Assembly (NCBI GenBank): GCA_019054805.1
Contig: JAHQIY010000005.1
Span: 124,001-188,000, forward strand
Direction of reading: 5' to 3'
DNA: 64,000 nt
Origin: Brachionus manjavacas
Taxonomy: Eukaryota > Rotifera > Eurotatoria > Ploima > Brachionidae
Notes under the pieces: model-generated
What the model was told of the DNA's origin: nothing
Database searches by the model: none
The model's input: the letters and a program-made list of their open reading frames with translations, nothing else
Shown here: piece after piece, positions 29,501-40,169 of the stretch
Position numbering within the stretch: position 1 is the stretch's first letter
How the letters are laid out: each line of letters opens with the position of its first letter
Made by a program: the position numbers and the translations under genes

Positions 29501-30789
29501 ATGCCATTAATTTTTCCAACTTTATTTGAAAAGAGGTTTGGATACAACCTAAATTCTTCACTTACGCTACATGTAATTGAAACTATTTTCAGTGCTTCTA
29601 GTGTCTCTAATCCAAGAATACAACCTGAGTTTCCAAGACTGATAGCAAACTGAGTTTCTACTGAGTTGTTTTTGTGTTTAACATGAGTACTGAATGTGCC
29701 TAGCATTTGTAATGCTTGTGTTGAGCCATATGCATATACTCTTTTTGTGCTTGGTGCGATATTCACAAGCTTAAAATCAAGACTCTCAAATGTACTTTGG
29801 TCGATCACATTGATTGTGGTACCAGTGTCAATGAGAAATCTTGCATTTCCATTCAGCATTTGAATATCAACATATTTACGTCTTGATGATTGATGGTCGA
29901 TTGAGAAAACATTTTCAATGTCATCCTCAGTCGTTTCATTTAACTGGTTTATTTGATTTGGATATTGTGGTCTTGAGGTGTCATTGTTGCTTTGGCTTGA
30001 TAACTGTTTGGTTTTTGCGCGACAAACTGTGGCAAAGTGGTTTCTTTTTCCACAGCTATTGCATGTCTTGTCTTTTGCAGGACATTGGCGATTCTTGTGG
30101 GGATACTCATAGCCGCATAGACCACATTTTTGTTCTTGCATACGATCGTTTTGGTGAGGTTTTGAGTTGTTAAACCTCTTCGTTGGTCTATTAGATCTTG
30201 AATCAACTTTGTTTATTTGGTCTGATGGTTCAGCAAGAGGTTTTATTGATTCCAATGCTCTCCCAAAACGTAGTGCGTCTTTGAGGGTGAGATTTTCTGC
30301 AAGAATAAGCTGTGTCTTGAGACTATTTGAGCTAGTATTTTCCATTATTTGAGACAGTATTTCTTCATCATGGTTTTGGAAATCACAGCCAGATGCAGAT
30401 TCTCGTAAACGACTCACAAATTTGTCGATTGACTCATCGTGATACTGTTTTATCTGTCTAAACTGAGAGATTCTTAGTCGTTTATTTCCAGTTGGTTGGA
30501 AGTATGTGCTAAGTTTGTCGATAATCTGTTGAAAAGTGTCAGTGTCTGATTTTAAATTGGCATAAACATCATATGTTCTTGGTCCAATGCAATTGAGTAG
30601 CCTAGCTTTTATTTGACGCAATCTTTTTATGTATTCAGGCGCTGCTAATTCATTTGCATTAATTGCCGGTAATGGCTCAAGATCAAGTGTGACCAAAAGG
30701 TTGTTAAAACGATCGACCCAGTTCTTCCATCTAAAACTAACGTTAGGGGTGTGCAGATCAGCATCAAATGTGTTTATCGTTTCATTCAT
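26536..30789 (-). CDS. Gag-Pol polyprotein, copy 5
   Basis: Translation identical to copy 1. 5' LTR is LTR6, 3' LTR is LTR5. Confidence 0.95.
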   Translation of the reverse strand: MNETINTFDADLHTPNVSFRWKNWVDRFNNLLVTLDLEPLPAINANELAAPEYIKRLRQIKARLLNCIGPRTYDVYANLKSDTDTFQQIIDKLSTYFQPTGNKRLRISQFRQIKQYHDESIDKFVSRLRESASGCDFQNHDEEILSQIMENTSSNSLKTQLILAENLTLKDALRFGRALESIKPLAEPSDQINKVDSRSNRPTKRFNNSKPHQNDRMQEQKCGLCGYEYPHKNRQCPAKDKTCNSCGKRNHFATVCRAKTKQLSSQSNNDTSRPQYPNQINQLNETTEDDIENVFSIDHQSSRRKYVDIQMLNGNARFLIDTGTTINVIDQSTFESLDFKLVNIAPSTKRVYAYGSTQALQMLGTFSTHVKHKNNSVETQFAISLGNSGCILGLETLEALKIVSITCSVSEEFRLYPNLFSNKVGKINGIQIKLHIDHSVKPVQQPHRRVPFHLRDAVEKEIQNMLDTDIIEPIKGPTPWVSPIVIVPKPNQPDKIRICTDARLPNQAIQRERHVTPTLDEMLIDLNGAKHLSKIDLNAAYHQLELHPESRFITTFSTHVGLFQYKRLNFGINCAAEIFQNTIQQILADIRGTKNVSDDILIYGKNKVDHDLAKNKVFKRLNDLGATANMSKVVIDVPEIKFFGMVFSGNGVKPDYSKVKAIREAHPPKNASEVRSFLGLTTYVSRFIPEYATISEPLWNLTKSSTRWHWNETHDKSLKHLKEALTTTAMAYFDKTWDTIVTADASPIGLGVVLSQSNPKQPKEIRIILFGSRLLSDSERRYAHIEKEALSLVWSCEKLHLYIFGRPFKMVTDNRAVELIFRNPKSNPPARIQRWNLRISQYNFKIEHKPGKYNIADYISRNPIDAPPKYNPADEFIYFVESSLKLGAITTQQIAQHTKSDQSLQNVIKMVNNQQYLIDHNVKAYQNVKDQLSISTNGLVLKGFQIAIPDSLQNQAISMAHEGHIGMAKTKALLRETVWFPNLGQKVEIYIKNCISCLAIEPERKNSEMIPSEIPPEPWHTVAIDFYGPISGIYLLIIICLYSRFVVIEKSSSTGYNIVIPILTKIFNILGIPNTVQSDNGPPFNGHKFSEFAKHLGFFHKKITPYWPQANGCVERFMKNVNKVVRAAKIENNPWDQELNSFLRNYLACPQSTTQVPPVQLMFKYQVNMSRLPSVQKQKTCELKNEKAEENHKRTMVKISGTNVQSNKAVKFDNLVLVKQKQATKHDSIFNPNPYRVISKNGTMITARNASNHEITRNISHFKRIPETVRPLSNSANNVQLNDLVYYHSLTLNRAHIQIPTIENLTQVPVPASPNIPNDRAGPLAKQHHTQFDPEITQYETSSDSDEHDQAVLPAAITENALVSFDHNNLVNDSSTELPNNRYPKRSHQRPIIFDIQSHKAKSYDEPKLKPTEDVMS

Positions 30790-30909
30790 CTTGGCTTAAA
30801 TTATGATTGGTTTGGTAAATGGTAAAATGAATCGATTATGATTCGGTGTGACACTGATTAAATCGGATTAAATTGGATTAGGTTTTATTCGTTTTTCCTC
30901 GTCGCCAGA

Positions 30910-31178
30910 TGTTGTATTTGGTTAGTGGCTTAGGGTTTAAGCTAAGATTATCCAATATTAAAATAAGAGCGTGGTTGACTATATGTTAAAAAAAATATAA
31001 AAAGTGCTTTATTCCAGAGTTGACACACTCAAATTTATATATAAAAGAAATTGTACATATGTAAAAAAACATTGAATAATATTGATAAGAAGTGTAAGAT
31101 TAGTCACATGATTAAATAATTGAACACATAATATAAAAATACTTAGATTAAGACATAGATTAAGATTAAGACATCACA
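30910..31178 (-). repeat. LTR6, shared between copies 5 and 6, 269 bp
   Basis: 8-A form; same TG..CA tips and TATA/AATAAA pair. Confidence 0.95.
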
Positions 31179-34100
31179 TCCTCGGTTGGCTTTAATTTTG
31201 GTTCATCGTAGGACTTAGCTTTGTGTGATTGGATGTCAAATATTATTGGTCTCTGATGTGAGCGTTTAGGATAGCGATTGTTTGGTAGTTCAGTTGATGA
31301 GTCATTGACGAGATTATTGTGGTCAAAAGACACCAGAGCGTTCTCAGTTATTGCAGCAGGGAGTACAGCTTGGTCATGCTCATCTGAATCAGAACTGGTC
31401 TCATATTGTGTGATCTCAGGGTCAAACTGTGTATGATGTTGTTTAGCTAGAGGGCCTGCTCTATCATTAGGTATATTTGGAGATGCTGGTACTGGAACTT
31501 GTGTTAGATTTTCAATGGTTGGAATTTGTATATGAGCCCTATTGAGTGTCAGAGAATGGTAATAAACCAGATCGTTAAGTTGAACATTATTTGCAGAGTT
31601 TGATAGAGGCCTTACAGTTTCAGGGATTCTCTTGAAATGTGAGATATTGCGAGTGATTTCATGGTTACTTGCATTTCGAGCTGTAATCATCGTGCCGTTT
31701 TTTGATATTACCCTATATGGATTCGGATTGAAGATTGAGTCATGTTTTGTTGCTTGTTTCTGTTTGACCAGTACCAAATTGTCAAACTTTACAGCTTTGT
31801 TCGACTGGACATTAGTTCCACTGATCTTTACCATTGTTCTTTTATGGTTCTCTTCAGCCTTTTCGTTTTTTAACTCACATGTTTTTTGTTTTTGAACGCT
31901 TGGTAGACGACTCATGTTTACTTGATACTTGAACATTAATTGGACTGGTGGGACTTGCGTGGTGCTTTGTGGACAAGCTAGATAATTTCTAAGAAAACTG
32001 TTAAGCTCTTGATCCCATGGATTATTTTCTATCTTTGCAGCTCTAACCACTTTGTTCACATTCTTCATAAATCTCTCTACACAGCCATTAGCCTGTGGCC
32101 AATAAGGTGTGATCTTTTTATGGAAAAATCCAAGATGTTTTGCAAATTCGCTGAATTTGTGACCATTGAATGGAGGACCATTGTCTGACTGTACTGTGTT
32201 TGGTATGCCAAGAATATTAAAGATTTTAGTTAGAATGGGTATTACTATATTATACCCTGTCGAACTGGATTTTTCTATGACGACAAATCTCGAATACAAA
32301 CAAATTATGATTAAAAGGTAGATACCACTGATAGGACCATAAAAATCAATTGCGACTGTATGCCATGGTTCCGGTGGGATCTCAGACGGGATCATTTCCG
32401 AGTTTTTTCTTTCTGGCTCGATCGCTAAACACGAAATGCAGTTTTTAATGTAAATTTCTACTTTTTGACCAAGGTTAGGAAACCAAACTGTTTCCCGTAG
32501 AAGTGCTTTGGTTTTGGCCATTCCAATGTGACCTTCGTGTGCCATGGATATTGCTTGGTTTTGTAAACTATCTGGTATGGCTATTTGAAAACCTTTAAGG
32601 ACTAACCCATTTGTGGAAATACTAAGCTGGTCTTTAACATTCTGGTAAGCTTTCACATTATGATCGATCAAATATTGTTGGTTATTAACCATTTTGATTA
32701 CATTTTGCAAGCTTTGATCAGATTTAGTGTGTTGAGCGATCTGCTGAGTAGTAATGGCACCTAATTTCAGACTTGACTCAACAAAGTAGATAAATTCATC
32801 AGCTGGATTATACTTTGGCGGAGCGTCGATTGGGTTACGCGAAATATAGTCAGCAATGTTATATTTACCTGGTTTATGTTCAATTTTGAAATTATACTGG
32901 CTTATGCGTAGATTCCATCGTTGGATTCTTGCTGGCGGATTTGACTTTGGGTTTCGGAATATAAGTTCAACAGCTCTATTATCCGTAACCATTTTGAACG
33001 GTCGGCCAAATATATATAAGTGAAGTTTTTCGCACGACCATACCAAACTAAGAGCTTCTTTTTCTATATGTGCATAACGCCTTTCAGAGTCGCTGAGAAG
33101 ACGACTTCCAAAAAGAATAATGCGAATTTCTTTAGGTTGTTTTGGATTTGATTGTGAGAGGACAACACCAAGACCTATCGGGCTTGCATCAGCAGTAACA
33201 ATCGTGTCCCAAGTCTTGTCAAAATAAGCCATTGCTGTGGTGGTTAAGGCTTCTTTGAGATGTTTTAGCGACTTGTCATGTGTTTCATTCCAGTGCCATC
33301 TAGTGGAAGATTTGGTTAAATTCCATAATGGCTCAGAAATGGTTGCGTATTCAGGAATGAAACGCGAAACGTAAGTTGTAAGTCCAAGAAAGCTTCTTAC
33401 CTCACTGGCGTTTTTTGGAGGGTGAGCCTCACGTATAGCTTTAACCTTTGAGTAATCTGGTTTAACTCCATTACCAGAGAAAACCATTCCGAAAAATTTT
33501 ATTTCAGGTACATCTATAACAACCTTGCTCATGTTTGCAGTTGCGCCTAAATCGTTGAGTCTTTTGAACACCTTGTTTTTAGCCAAATCGTGGTCAACTT
33601 TGTTTTTTCCATAGATCAAGATGTCATCACTGACGTTTTTAGTGCCTCTAATGTCAGCTAATATTTGTTGGATAGTATTTTGGAAAATTTCTGCTGCGCA
33701 GTTTATTCCAAAATTAAGTCTCTTGTATTGAAATAAGCCAACATGGGTGCTGAAAGTTGTAATGAATCTTGATTCCGGATGCAGCTCTAGTTGGTGATAG
33801 GCTGCGTTGAGGTCTATCTTGGACAAATGTTTTGCACCATTCAAGTCAATTAGCATTTCATCCAGGGTTGGGGTAACATGACGCTCACGCTGAATAGCTT
33901 GATTTGGTAGCCTTGCATCGGTGCATATTCTGATCTTATCAGGTTGATTTGGCTTTGGGACAATAACAATTGGTGACACCCATGGAGTCGGACCTTTGAT
34001 TGGTTCAATTATGTCAGTATCAAGCATGTTCTGGATTTCCTTTTCAACGGCATCTCTTAAATGGAATGGTACTCGACGATGTGGTTGTTGCACTGGTTTT

Positions 34101-35419
34101 ACACTGTGATCAATGTGTAACTTAATTTGGATGCCATTAATTTTTCCAACTTTATTTGAAAAGAGGTTTGGATACAACCTAAATTCTTCACTTACGCTAC
34201 ATGTAATTGAAACTATTTTCAGTGCTTCTAGTGTCTCTAATCCAAGAATACAACCTGAGTTTCCAAGACTGATAGCAAACTGAGTTTCTACTGAGTTGTT
34301 TTTGTGTTTAACATGAGTACTGAATGTGCCTAGCATTTGTAATGCTTGTGTTGAGCCATATGCATATACTCTTTTTGTGCTTGGTGCGATATTCACAAGC
34401 TTAAAATCAAGACTCTCAAATGTACTTTGGTCGATCACATTGATTGTGGTACCAGTGTCAATGAGAAATCTTGCATTTCCATTCAGCATTTGAATATCAA
34501 CATATTTACGTCTTGATGATTGATGGTCGATTGAGAAAACATTTTCAATGTCATCCTCAGTCGTTTCATTTAACTGGTTTATTTGATTTGGATATTGTGG
34601 TCTTGAGGTGTCATTGTTGCTTTGGCTTGATAACTGTTTGGTTTTTGCGCGACAAACTGTGGCAAAGTGGTTTCTTTTTCCACAGCTATTGCATGTCTTG
34701 TCTTTTGCAGGACATTGGCGATTCTTGTGGGGATACTCATAGCCGCATAGACCACATTTTTGTTCTTGCATACGATCGTTTTGGTGAGGTTTTGAGTTGT
34801 TAAACCTCTTCGTTGGTCTATTAGATCTTGAATCAACTTTGTTTATTTGGTCTGATGGTTCAGCAAGAGGTTTTATTGATTCCAATGCTCTCCCAAAACG
34901 TAGTGCGTCTTTGAGGGTGAGATTTTCTGCAAGAATAAGCTGTGTCTTGAGACTATTTGAGCTAGTATTTTCCATTATTTGAGACAGTATTTCTTCATCA
35001 TGGTTTTGGAAATCACAGCCAGATGCAGATTCTCGTAAACGACTCACAAATTTGTCGATTGACTCATCGTGATACTGTTTTATCTGTCTAAACTGAGAGA
35101 TTCTTAGTCGTTTATTTCCAGTTGGTTGGAAGTATGTGCTAAGTTTGTCGATAATCTGTTGAAAAGTGTCAGTGTCTGATTTTAAATTGGCATAAACATC
35201 ATATGTTCTTGGTCCAATGCAATTGAGTAGCCTAGCTTTTATTTGACGCAATCTTTTTATGTATTCAGGCGCTGCTAATTCATTTGCATTAATTGCCGGT
35301 AATGGCTCAAGATCAAGTGTGACCAAAAGGTTGTTAAAACGATCGACCCAGTTCTTCCATCTAAAACTAACGTTAGGGGTGTGCAGATCAGCATCAAATG
35401 TGTTTATCGTTTCATTCAT
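31166..35419 (-). CDS. Gag-Pol polyprotein, copy 6
   Basis: Translation identical to copy 1. 5' LTR is LTR7, 3' LTR is LTR6. Confidence 0.95.
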   Translation of the reverse strand: MNETINTFDADLHTPNVSFRWKNWVDRFNNLLVTLDLEPLPAINANELAAPEYIKRLRQIKARLLNCIGPRTYDVYANLKSDTDTFQQIIDKLSTYFQPTGNKRLRISQFRQIKQYHDESIDKFVSRLRESASGCDFQNHDEEILSQIMENTSSNSLKTQLILAENLTLKDALRFGRALESIKPLAEPSDQINKVDSRSNRPTKRFNNSKPHQNDRMQEQKCGLCGYEYPHKNRQCPAKDKTCNSCGKRNHFATVCRAKTKQLSSQSNNDTSRPQYPNQINQLNETTEDDIENVFSIDHQSSRRKYVDIQMLNGNARFLIDTGTTINVIDQSTFESLDFKLVNIAPSTKRVYAYGSTQALQMLGTFSTHVKHKNNSVETQFAISLGNSGCILGLETLEALKIVSITCSVSEEFRLYPNLFSNKVGKINGIQIKLHIDHSVKPVQQPHRRVPFHLRDAVEKEIQNMLDTDIIEPIKGPTPWVSPIVIVPKPNQPDKIRICTDARLPNQAIQRERHVTPTLDEMLIDLNGAKHLSKIDLNAAYHQLELHPESRFITTFSTHVGLFQYKRLNFGINCAAEIFQNTIQQILADIRGTKNVSDDILIYGKNKVDHDLAKNKVFKRLNDLGATANMSKVVIDVPEIKFFGMVFSGNGVKPDYSKVKAIREAHPPKNASEVRSFLGLTTYVSRFIPEYATISEPLWNLTKSSTRWHWNETHDKSLKHLKEALTTTAMAYFDKTWDTIVTADASPIGLGVVLSQSNPKQPKEIRIILFGSRLLSDSERRYAHIEKEALSLVWSCEKLHLYIFGRPFKMVTDNRAVELIFRNPKSNPPARIQRWNLRISQYNFKIEHKPGKYNIADYISRNPIDAPPKYNPADEFIYFVESSLKLGAITTQQIAQHTKSDQSLQNVIKMVNNQQYLIDHNVKAYQNVKDQLSISTNGLVLKGFQIAIPDSLQNQAISMAHEGHIGMAKTKALLRETVWFPNLGQKVEIYIKNCISCLAIEPERKNSEMIPSEIPPEPWHTVAIDFYGPISGIYLLIIICLYSRFVVIEKSSSTGYNIVIPILTKIFNILGIPNTVQSDNGPPFNGHKFSEFAKHLGFFHKKITPYWPQANGCVERFMKNVNKVVRAAKIENNPWDQELNSFLRNYLACPQSTTQVPPVQLMFKYQVNMSRLPSVQKQKTCELKNEKAEENHKRTMVKISGTNVQSNKAVKFDNLVLVKQKQATKHDSIFNPNPYRVISKNGTMITARNASNHEITRNISHFKRIPETVRPLSNSANNVQLNDLVYYHSLTLNRAHIQIPTIENLTQVPVPASPNIPNDRAGPLAKQHHTQFDPEITQYETSSDSDEHDQAVLPAAITENALVSFDHNNLVNDSSTELPNNRYPKRSHQRPIIFDIQSHKAKSYDEPKLKPTEDVMS

Positions 35420-35539
35420 CTTGGCTTAAATTATGATTGGTTTGGTAAATGGTAAAATGAATCGATTATGATTCGGTGTGACACTGATTAAATCGGATTA
35501 AATTGGATTAGGTTTTATTCGTTTTTCCTCGTCGCCAGA

Positions 35540-35808
35540 TGTTGTATTTGGTTAGTGGCTTAGGGTTTAAGCTAAGATTATCCAATATTAAAATAAGAGC
35601 GTGGTTGACTATATGTTAAAAAAAATATAAAAAGTGCTTTATTCCAGAGTTGACACACTCAAATTTATATATAAAAGAAATTGTACATATGTAAAAAAAC
35701 ATTGAATAATATTGATAAGAAGTGTAAGATTAGTCACATGATTAAATAATTGAACACATAATATAAAAATACTTAGATTAAGACATAGATTAAGATTAAG
35801 ACATCACA
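35540..35808 (-). repeat. LTR7, shared between copies 6 and 7, 269 bp
   Basis: 8-A form; no host DNA at either junction. Confidence 0.95.
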
Positions 35809-38800
35809 TCCTCGGTTGGCTTTAATTTTGGTTCATCGTAGGACTTAGCTTTGTGTGATTGGATGTCAAATATTATTGGTCTCTGATGTGAGCGTTTAGG
35901 ATAGCGATTGTTTGGTAGTTCAGTTGATGAGTCATTGACGAGATTATTGTGGTCAAAAGACACCAGAGCGTTCTCAGTTATTGCAGCAGGGAGTACAGCT
36001 TGGTCATGCTCATCTGAATCAGAACTGGTCTCATATTGTGTGATCTCAGGGTCAAACTGTGTATGATGTTGTTTAGCTAGAGGGCCTGCTCTATCATTAG
36101 GTATATTTGGAGATGCTGGTACTGGAACTTGTGTTAGATTTTCAATGGTTGGAATTTGTATATGAGCCCTATTGAGTGTCAGAGAATGGTAATAAACCAG
36201 ATCGTTAAGTTGAACATTATTTGCAGAGTTTGATAGAGGCCTTACAGTTTCAGGGATTCTCTTGAAATGTGAGATATTGCGAGTGATTTCATGGTTACTT
36301 GCATTTCGAGCTGTAATCATCGTGCCGTTTTTTGATATTACCCTATATGGATTCGGATTGAAGATTGAGTCATGTTTTGTTGCTTGTTTCTGTTTGACCA
36401 GTACCAAATTGTCAAACTTTACAGCTTTGTTCGACTGGACATTAGTTCCACTGATCTTTACCATTGTTCTTTTATGGTTCTCTTCAGCCTTTTCGTTTTT
36501 TAACTCACATGTTTTTTGTTTTTGAACGCTTGGTAGACGACTCATGTTTACTTGATACTTGAACATTAATTGGACTGGTGGGACTTGCGTGGTGCTTTGT
36601 GGACAAGCTAGATAATTTCTAAGAAAACTGTTAAGCTCTTGATCCCATGGATTATTTTCTATCTTTGCAGCTCTAACCACTTTGTTCACATTCTTCATAA
36701 ATCTCTCTACACAGCCATTAGCCTGTGGCCAATAAGGTGTGATCTTTTTATGGAAAAATCCAAGATGTTTTGCAAATTCGCTGAATTTGTGACCATTGAA
36801 TGGAGGACCATTGTCTGACTGTACTGTGTTTGGTATGCCAAGAATATTAAAGATTTTAGTTAGAATGGGTATTACTATATTATACCCTGTCGAACTGGAT
36901 TTTTCTATGACGACAAATCTCGAATACAAACAAATTATGATTAAAAGGTAGATACCACTGATAGGACCATAAAAATCAATTGCGACTGTATGCCATGGTT
37001 CCGGTGGGATCTCAGACGGGATCATTTCCGAGTTTTTTCTTTCTGGCTCGATCGCTAAACACGAAATGCAGTTTTTAATGTAAATTTCTACTTTTTGACC
37101 AAGGTTAGGAAACCAAACTGTTTCCCGTAGAAGTGCTTTGGTTTTGGCCATTCCAATGTGACCTTCGTGTGCCATGGATATTGCTTGGTTTTGTAAACTA
37201 TCTGGTATGGCTATTTGAAAACCTTTAAGGACTAACCCATTTGTGGAAATACTAAGCTGGTCTTTAACATTCTGGTAAGCTTTCACATTATGATCGATCA
37301 AATATTGTTGGTTATTAACCATTTTGATTACATTTTGCAAGCTTTGATCAGATTTAGTGTGTTGAGCGATCTGCTGAGTAGTAATGGCACCTAATTTCAG
37401 ACTTGACTCAACAAAGTAGATAAATTCATCAGCTGGATTATACTTTGGCGGAGCGTCGATTGGGTTACGCGAAATATAGTCAGCAATGTTATATTTACCT
37501 GGTTTATGTTCAATTTTGAAATTATACTGGCTTATGCGTAGATTCCATCGTTGGATTCTTGCTGGCGGATTTGACTTTGGGTTTCGGAATATAAGTTCAA
37601 CAGCTCTATTATCCGTAACCATTTTGAACGGTCGGCCAAATATATATAAGTGAAGTTTTTCGCACGACCATACCAAACTAAGAGCTTCTTTTTCTATATG
37701 TGCATAACGCCTTTCAGAGTCGCTGAGAAGACGACTTCCAAAAAGAATAATGCGAATTTCTTTAGGTTGTTTTGGATTTGATTGTGAGAGGACAACACCA
37801 AGACCTATCGGGCTTGCATCAGCAGTAACAATCGTGTCCCAAGTCTTGTCAAAATAAGCCATTGCTGTGGTGGTTAAGGCTTCTTTGAGATGTTTTAGCG
37901 ACTTGTCATGTGTTTCATTCCAGTGCCATCTAGTGGAAGATTTGGTTAAATTCCATAATGGCTCAGAAATGGTTGCGTATTCAGGAATGAAACGCGAAAC
38001 GTAAGTTGTAAGTCCAAGAAAGCTTCTTACCTCACTGGCGTTTTTTGGAGGGTGAGCCTCACGTATAGCTTTAACCTTTGAGTAATCTGGTTTAACTCCA
38101 TTACCAGAGAAAACCATTCCGAAAAATTTTATTTCAGGTACATCTATAACAACCTTGCTCATGTTTGCAGTTGCGCCTAAATCGTTGAGTCTTTTGAACA
38201 CCTTGTTTTTAGCCAAATCGTGGTCAACTTTGTTTTTTCCATAGATCAAGATGTCATCACTGACGTTTTTAGTGCCTCTAATGTCAGCTAATATTTGTTG
38301 GATAGTATTTTGGAAAATTTCTGCTGCGCAGTTTATTCCAAAATTAAGTCTCTTGTATTGAAATAAGCCAACATGGGTGCTGAAAGTTGTAATGAATCTT
38401 GATTCCGGATGCAGCTCTAGTTGGTGATAGGCTGCGTTGAGGTCTATCTTGGACAAATGTTTTGCACCATTCAAGTCAATTAGCATTTCATCCAGGGTTG
38501 GGGTAACATGACGCTCACGCTGAATAGCTTGATTTGGTAGCCTTGCATCGGTGCATATTCTGATCTTATCAGGTTGATTTGGCTTTGGGACAATAACAAT
38601 TGGTGACACCCATGGAGTCGGACCTTTGATTGGTTCAATTATGTCAGTATCAAGCATGTTCTGGATTTCCTTTTCAACGGCATCTCTTAAATGGAATGGT
38701 ACTCGACGATGTGGTTGTTGCACTGGTTTTACACTGTGATCAATGTGTAACTTAATTTGGATGCCATTAATTTTTCCAACTTTATTTGAAAAGAGGTTTG

Positions 38801-40049
38801 GATACAACCTAAATTCTTCACTTACGCTACATGTAATTGAAACTATTTTCAGTGCTTCTAGTGTCTCTAATCCAAGAATACAACCTGAGTTTCCAAGACT
38901 GATAGCAAACTGAGTTTCTACTGAGTTGTTTTTGTGTTTAACATGAGTACTGAATGTGCCTAGCATTTGTAATGCTTGTGTTGAGCCATATGCATATACT
39001 CTTTTTGTGCTTGGTGCGATATTCACAAGCTTAAAATCAAGACTCTCAAATGTACTTTGGTCGATCACATTGATTGTGGTACCAGTGTCAATGAGAAATC
39101 TTGCATTTCCATTCAGCATTTGAATATCAACATATTTACGTCTTGATGATTGATGGTCGATTGAGAAAACATTTTCAATGTCATCCTCAGTCGTTTCATT
39201 TAACTGGTTTATTTGATTTGGATATTGTGGTCTTGAGGTGTCATTGTTGCTTTGGCTTGATAACTGTTTGGTTTTTGCGCGACAAACTGTGGCAAAGTGG
39301 TTTCTTTTTCCACAGCTATTGCATGTCTTGTCTTTTGCAGGACATTGGCGATTCTTGTGGGGATACTCATAGCCGCATAGACCACATTTTTGTTCTTGCA
39401 TACGATCGTTTTGGTGAGGTTTTGAGTTGTTAAACCTCTTCGTTGGTCTATTAGATCTTGAATCAACTTTGTTTATTTGGTCTGATGGTTCAGCAAGAGG
39501 TTTTATTGATTCCAATGCTCTCCCAAAACGTAGTGCGTCTTTGAGGGTGAGATTTTCTGCAAGAATAAGCTGTGTCTTGAGACTATTTGAGCTAGTATTT
39601 TCCATTATTTGAGACAGTATTTCTTCATCATGGTTTTGGAAATCACAGCCAGATGCAGATTCTCGTAAACGACTCACAAATTTGTCGATTGACTCATCGT
39701 GATACTGTTTTATCTGTCTAAACTGAGAGATTCTTAGTCGTTTATTTCCAGTTGGTTGGAAGTATGTGCTAAGTTTGTCGATAATCTGTTGAAAAGTGTC
39801 AGTGTCTGATTTTAAATTGGCATAAACATCATATGTTCTTGGTCCAATGCAATTGAGTAGCCTAGCTTTTATTTGACGCAATCTTTTTATGTATTCAGGC
39901 GCTGCTAATTCATTTGCATTAATTGCCGGTAATGGCTCAAGATCAAGTGTGACCAAAAGGTTGTTAAAACGATCGACCCAGTTCTTCCATCTAAAACTAA
40001 CGTTAGGGGTGTGCAGATCAGCATCAAATGTGTTTATCGTTTCATTCAT
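35796..40049 (-). CDS. Gag-Pol polyprotein, copy 7
   Basis: Translation identical to copy 1. It is the rightmost copy; its 5' LTR (LTR8) borders host DNA and so is the only 5' LTR in the array not also serving as a 3' LTR. Confidence 0.95.
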   Translation of the reverse strand: MNETINTFDADLHTPNVSFRWKNWVDRFNNLLVTLDLEPLPAINANELAAPEYIKRLRQIKARLLNCIGPRTYDVYANLKSDTDTFQQIIDKLSTYFQPTGNKRLRISQFRQIKQYHDESIDKFVSRLRESASGCDFQNHDEEILSQIMENTSSNSLKTQLILAENLTLKDALRFGRALESIKPLAEPSDQINKVDSRSNRPTKRFNNSKPHQNDRMQEQKCGLCGYEYPHKNRQCPAKDKTCNSCGKRNHFATVCRAKTKQLSSQSNNDTSRPQYPNQINQLNETTEDDIENVFSIDHQSSRRKYVDIQMLNGNARFLIDTGTTINVIDQSTFESLDFKLVNIAPSTKRVYAYGSTQALQMLGTFSTHVKHKNNSVETQFAISLGNSGCILGLETLEALKIVSITCSVSEEFRLYPNLFSNKVGKINGIQIKLHIDHSVKPVQQPHRRVPFHLRDAVEKEIQNMLDTDIIEPIKGPTPWVSPIVIVPKPNQPDKIRICTDARLPNQAIQRERHVTPTLDEMLIDLNGAKHLSKIDLNAAYHQLELHPESRFITTFSTHVGLFQYKRLNFGINCAAEIFQNTIQQILADIRGTKNVSDDILIYGKNKVDHDLAKNKVFKRLNDLGATANMSKVVIDVPEIKFFGMVFSGNGVKPDYSKVKAIREAHPPKNASEVRSFLGLTTYVSRFIPEYATISEPLWNLTKSSTRWHWNETHDKSLKHLKEALTTTAMAYFDKTWDTIVTADASPIGLGVVLSQSNPKQPKEIRIILFGSRLLSDSERRYAHIEKEALSLVWSCEKLHLYIFGRPFKMVTDNRAVELIFRNPKSNPPARIQRWNLRISQYNFKIEHKPGKYNIADYISRNPIDAPPKYNPADEFIYFVESSLKLGAITTQQIAQHTKSDQSLQNVIKMVNNQQYLIDHNVKAYQNVKDQLSISTNGLVLKGFQIAIPDSLQNQAISMAHEGHIGMAKTKALLRETVWFPNLGQKVEIYIKNCISCLAIEPERKNSEMIPSEIPPEPWHTVAIDFYGPISGIYLLIIICLYSRFVVIEKSSSTGYNIVIPILTKIFNILGIPNTVQSDNGPPFNGHKFSEFAKHLGFFHKKITPYWPQANGCVERFMKNVNKVVRAAKIENNPWDQELNSFLRNYLACPQSTTQVPPVQLMFKYQVNMSRLPSVQKQKTCELKNEKAEENHKRTMVKISGTNVQSNKAVKFDNLVLVKQKQATKHDSIFNPNPYRVISKNGTMITARNASNHEITRNISHFKRIPETVRPLSNSANNVQLNDLVYYHSLTLNRAHIQIPTIENLTQVPVPASPNIPNDRAGPLAKQHHTQFDPEITQYETSSDSDEHDQAVLPAAITENALVSFDHNNLVNDSSTELPNNRYPKRSHQRPIIFDIQSHKAKSYDEPKLKPTEDVMS

Positions 40050-40169
40050 CTTGGCTTAAATTATGATTGGTTTGGTAAATGGTAAAATGAATCGATTATG
40101 ATTCGGTGTGACACTGATTAAATCGGATTAAATTGGATTAGGTTTTATTCGTTTTTCCTCGTCGCCAGA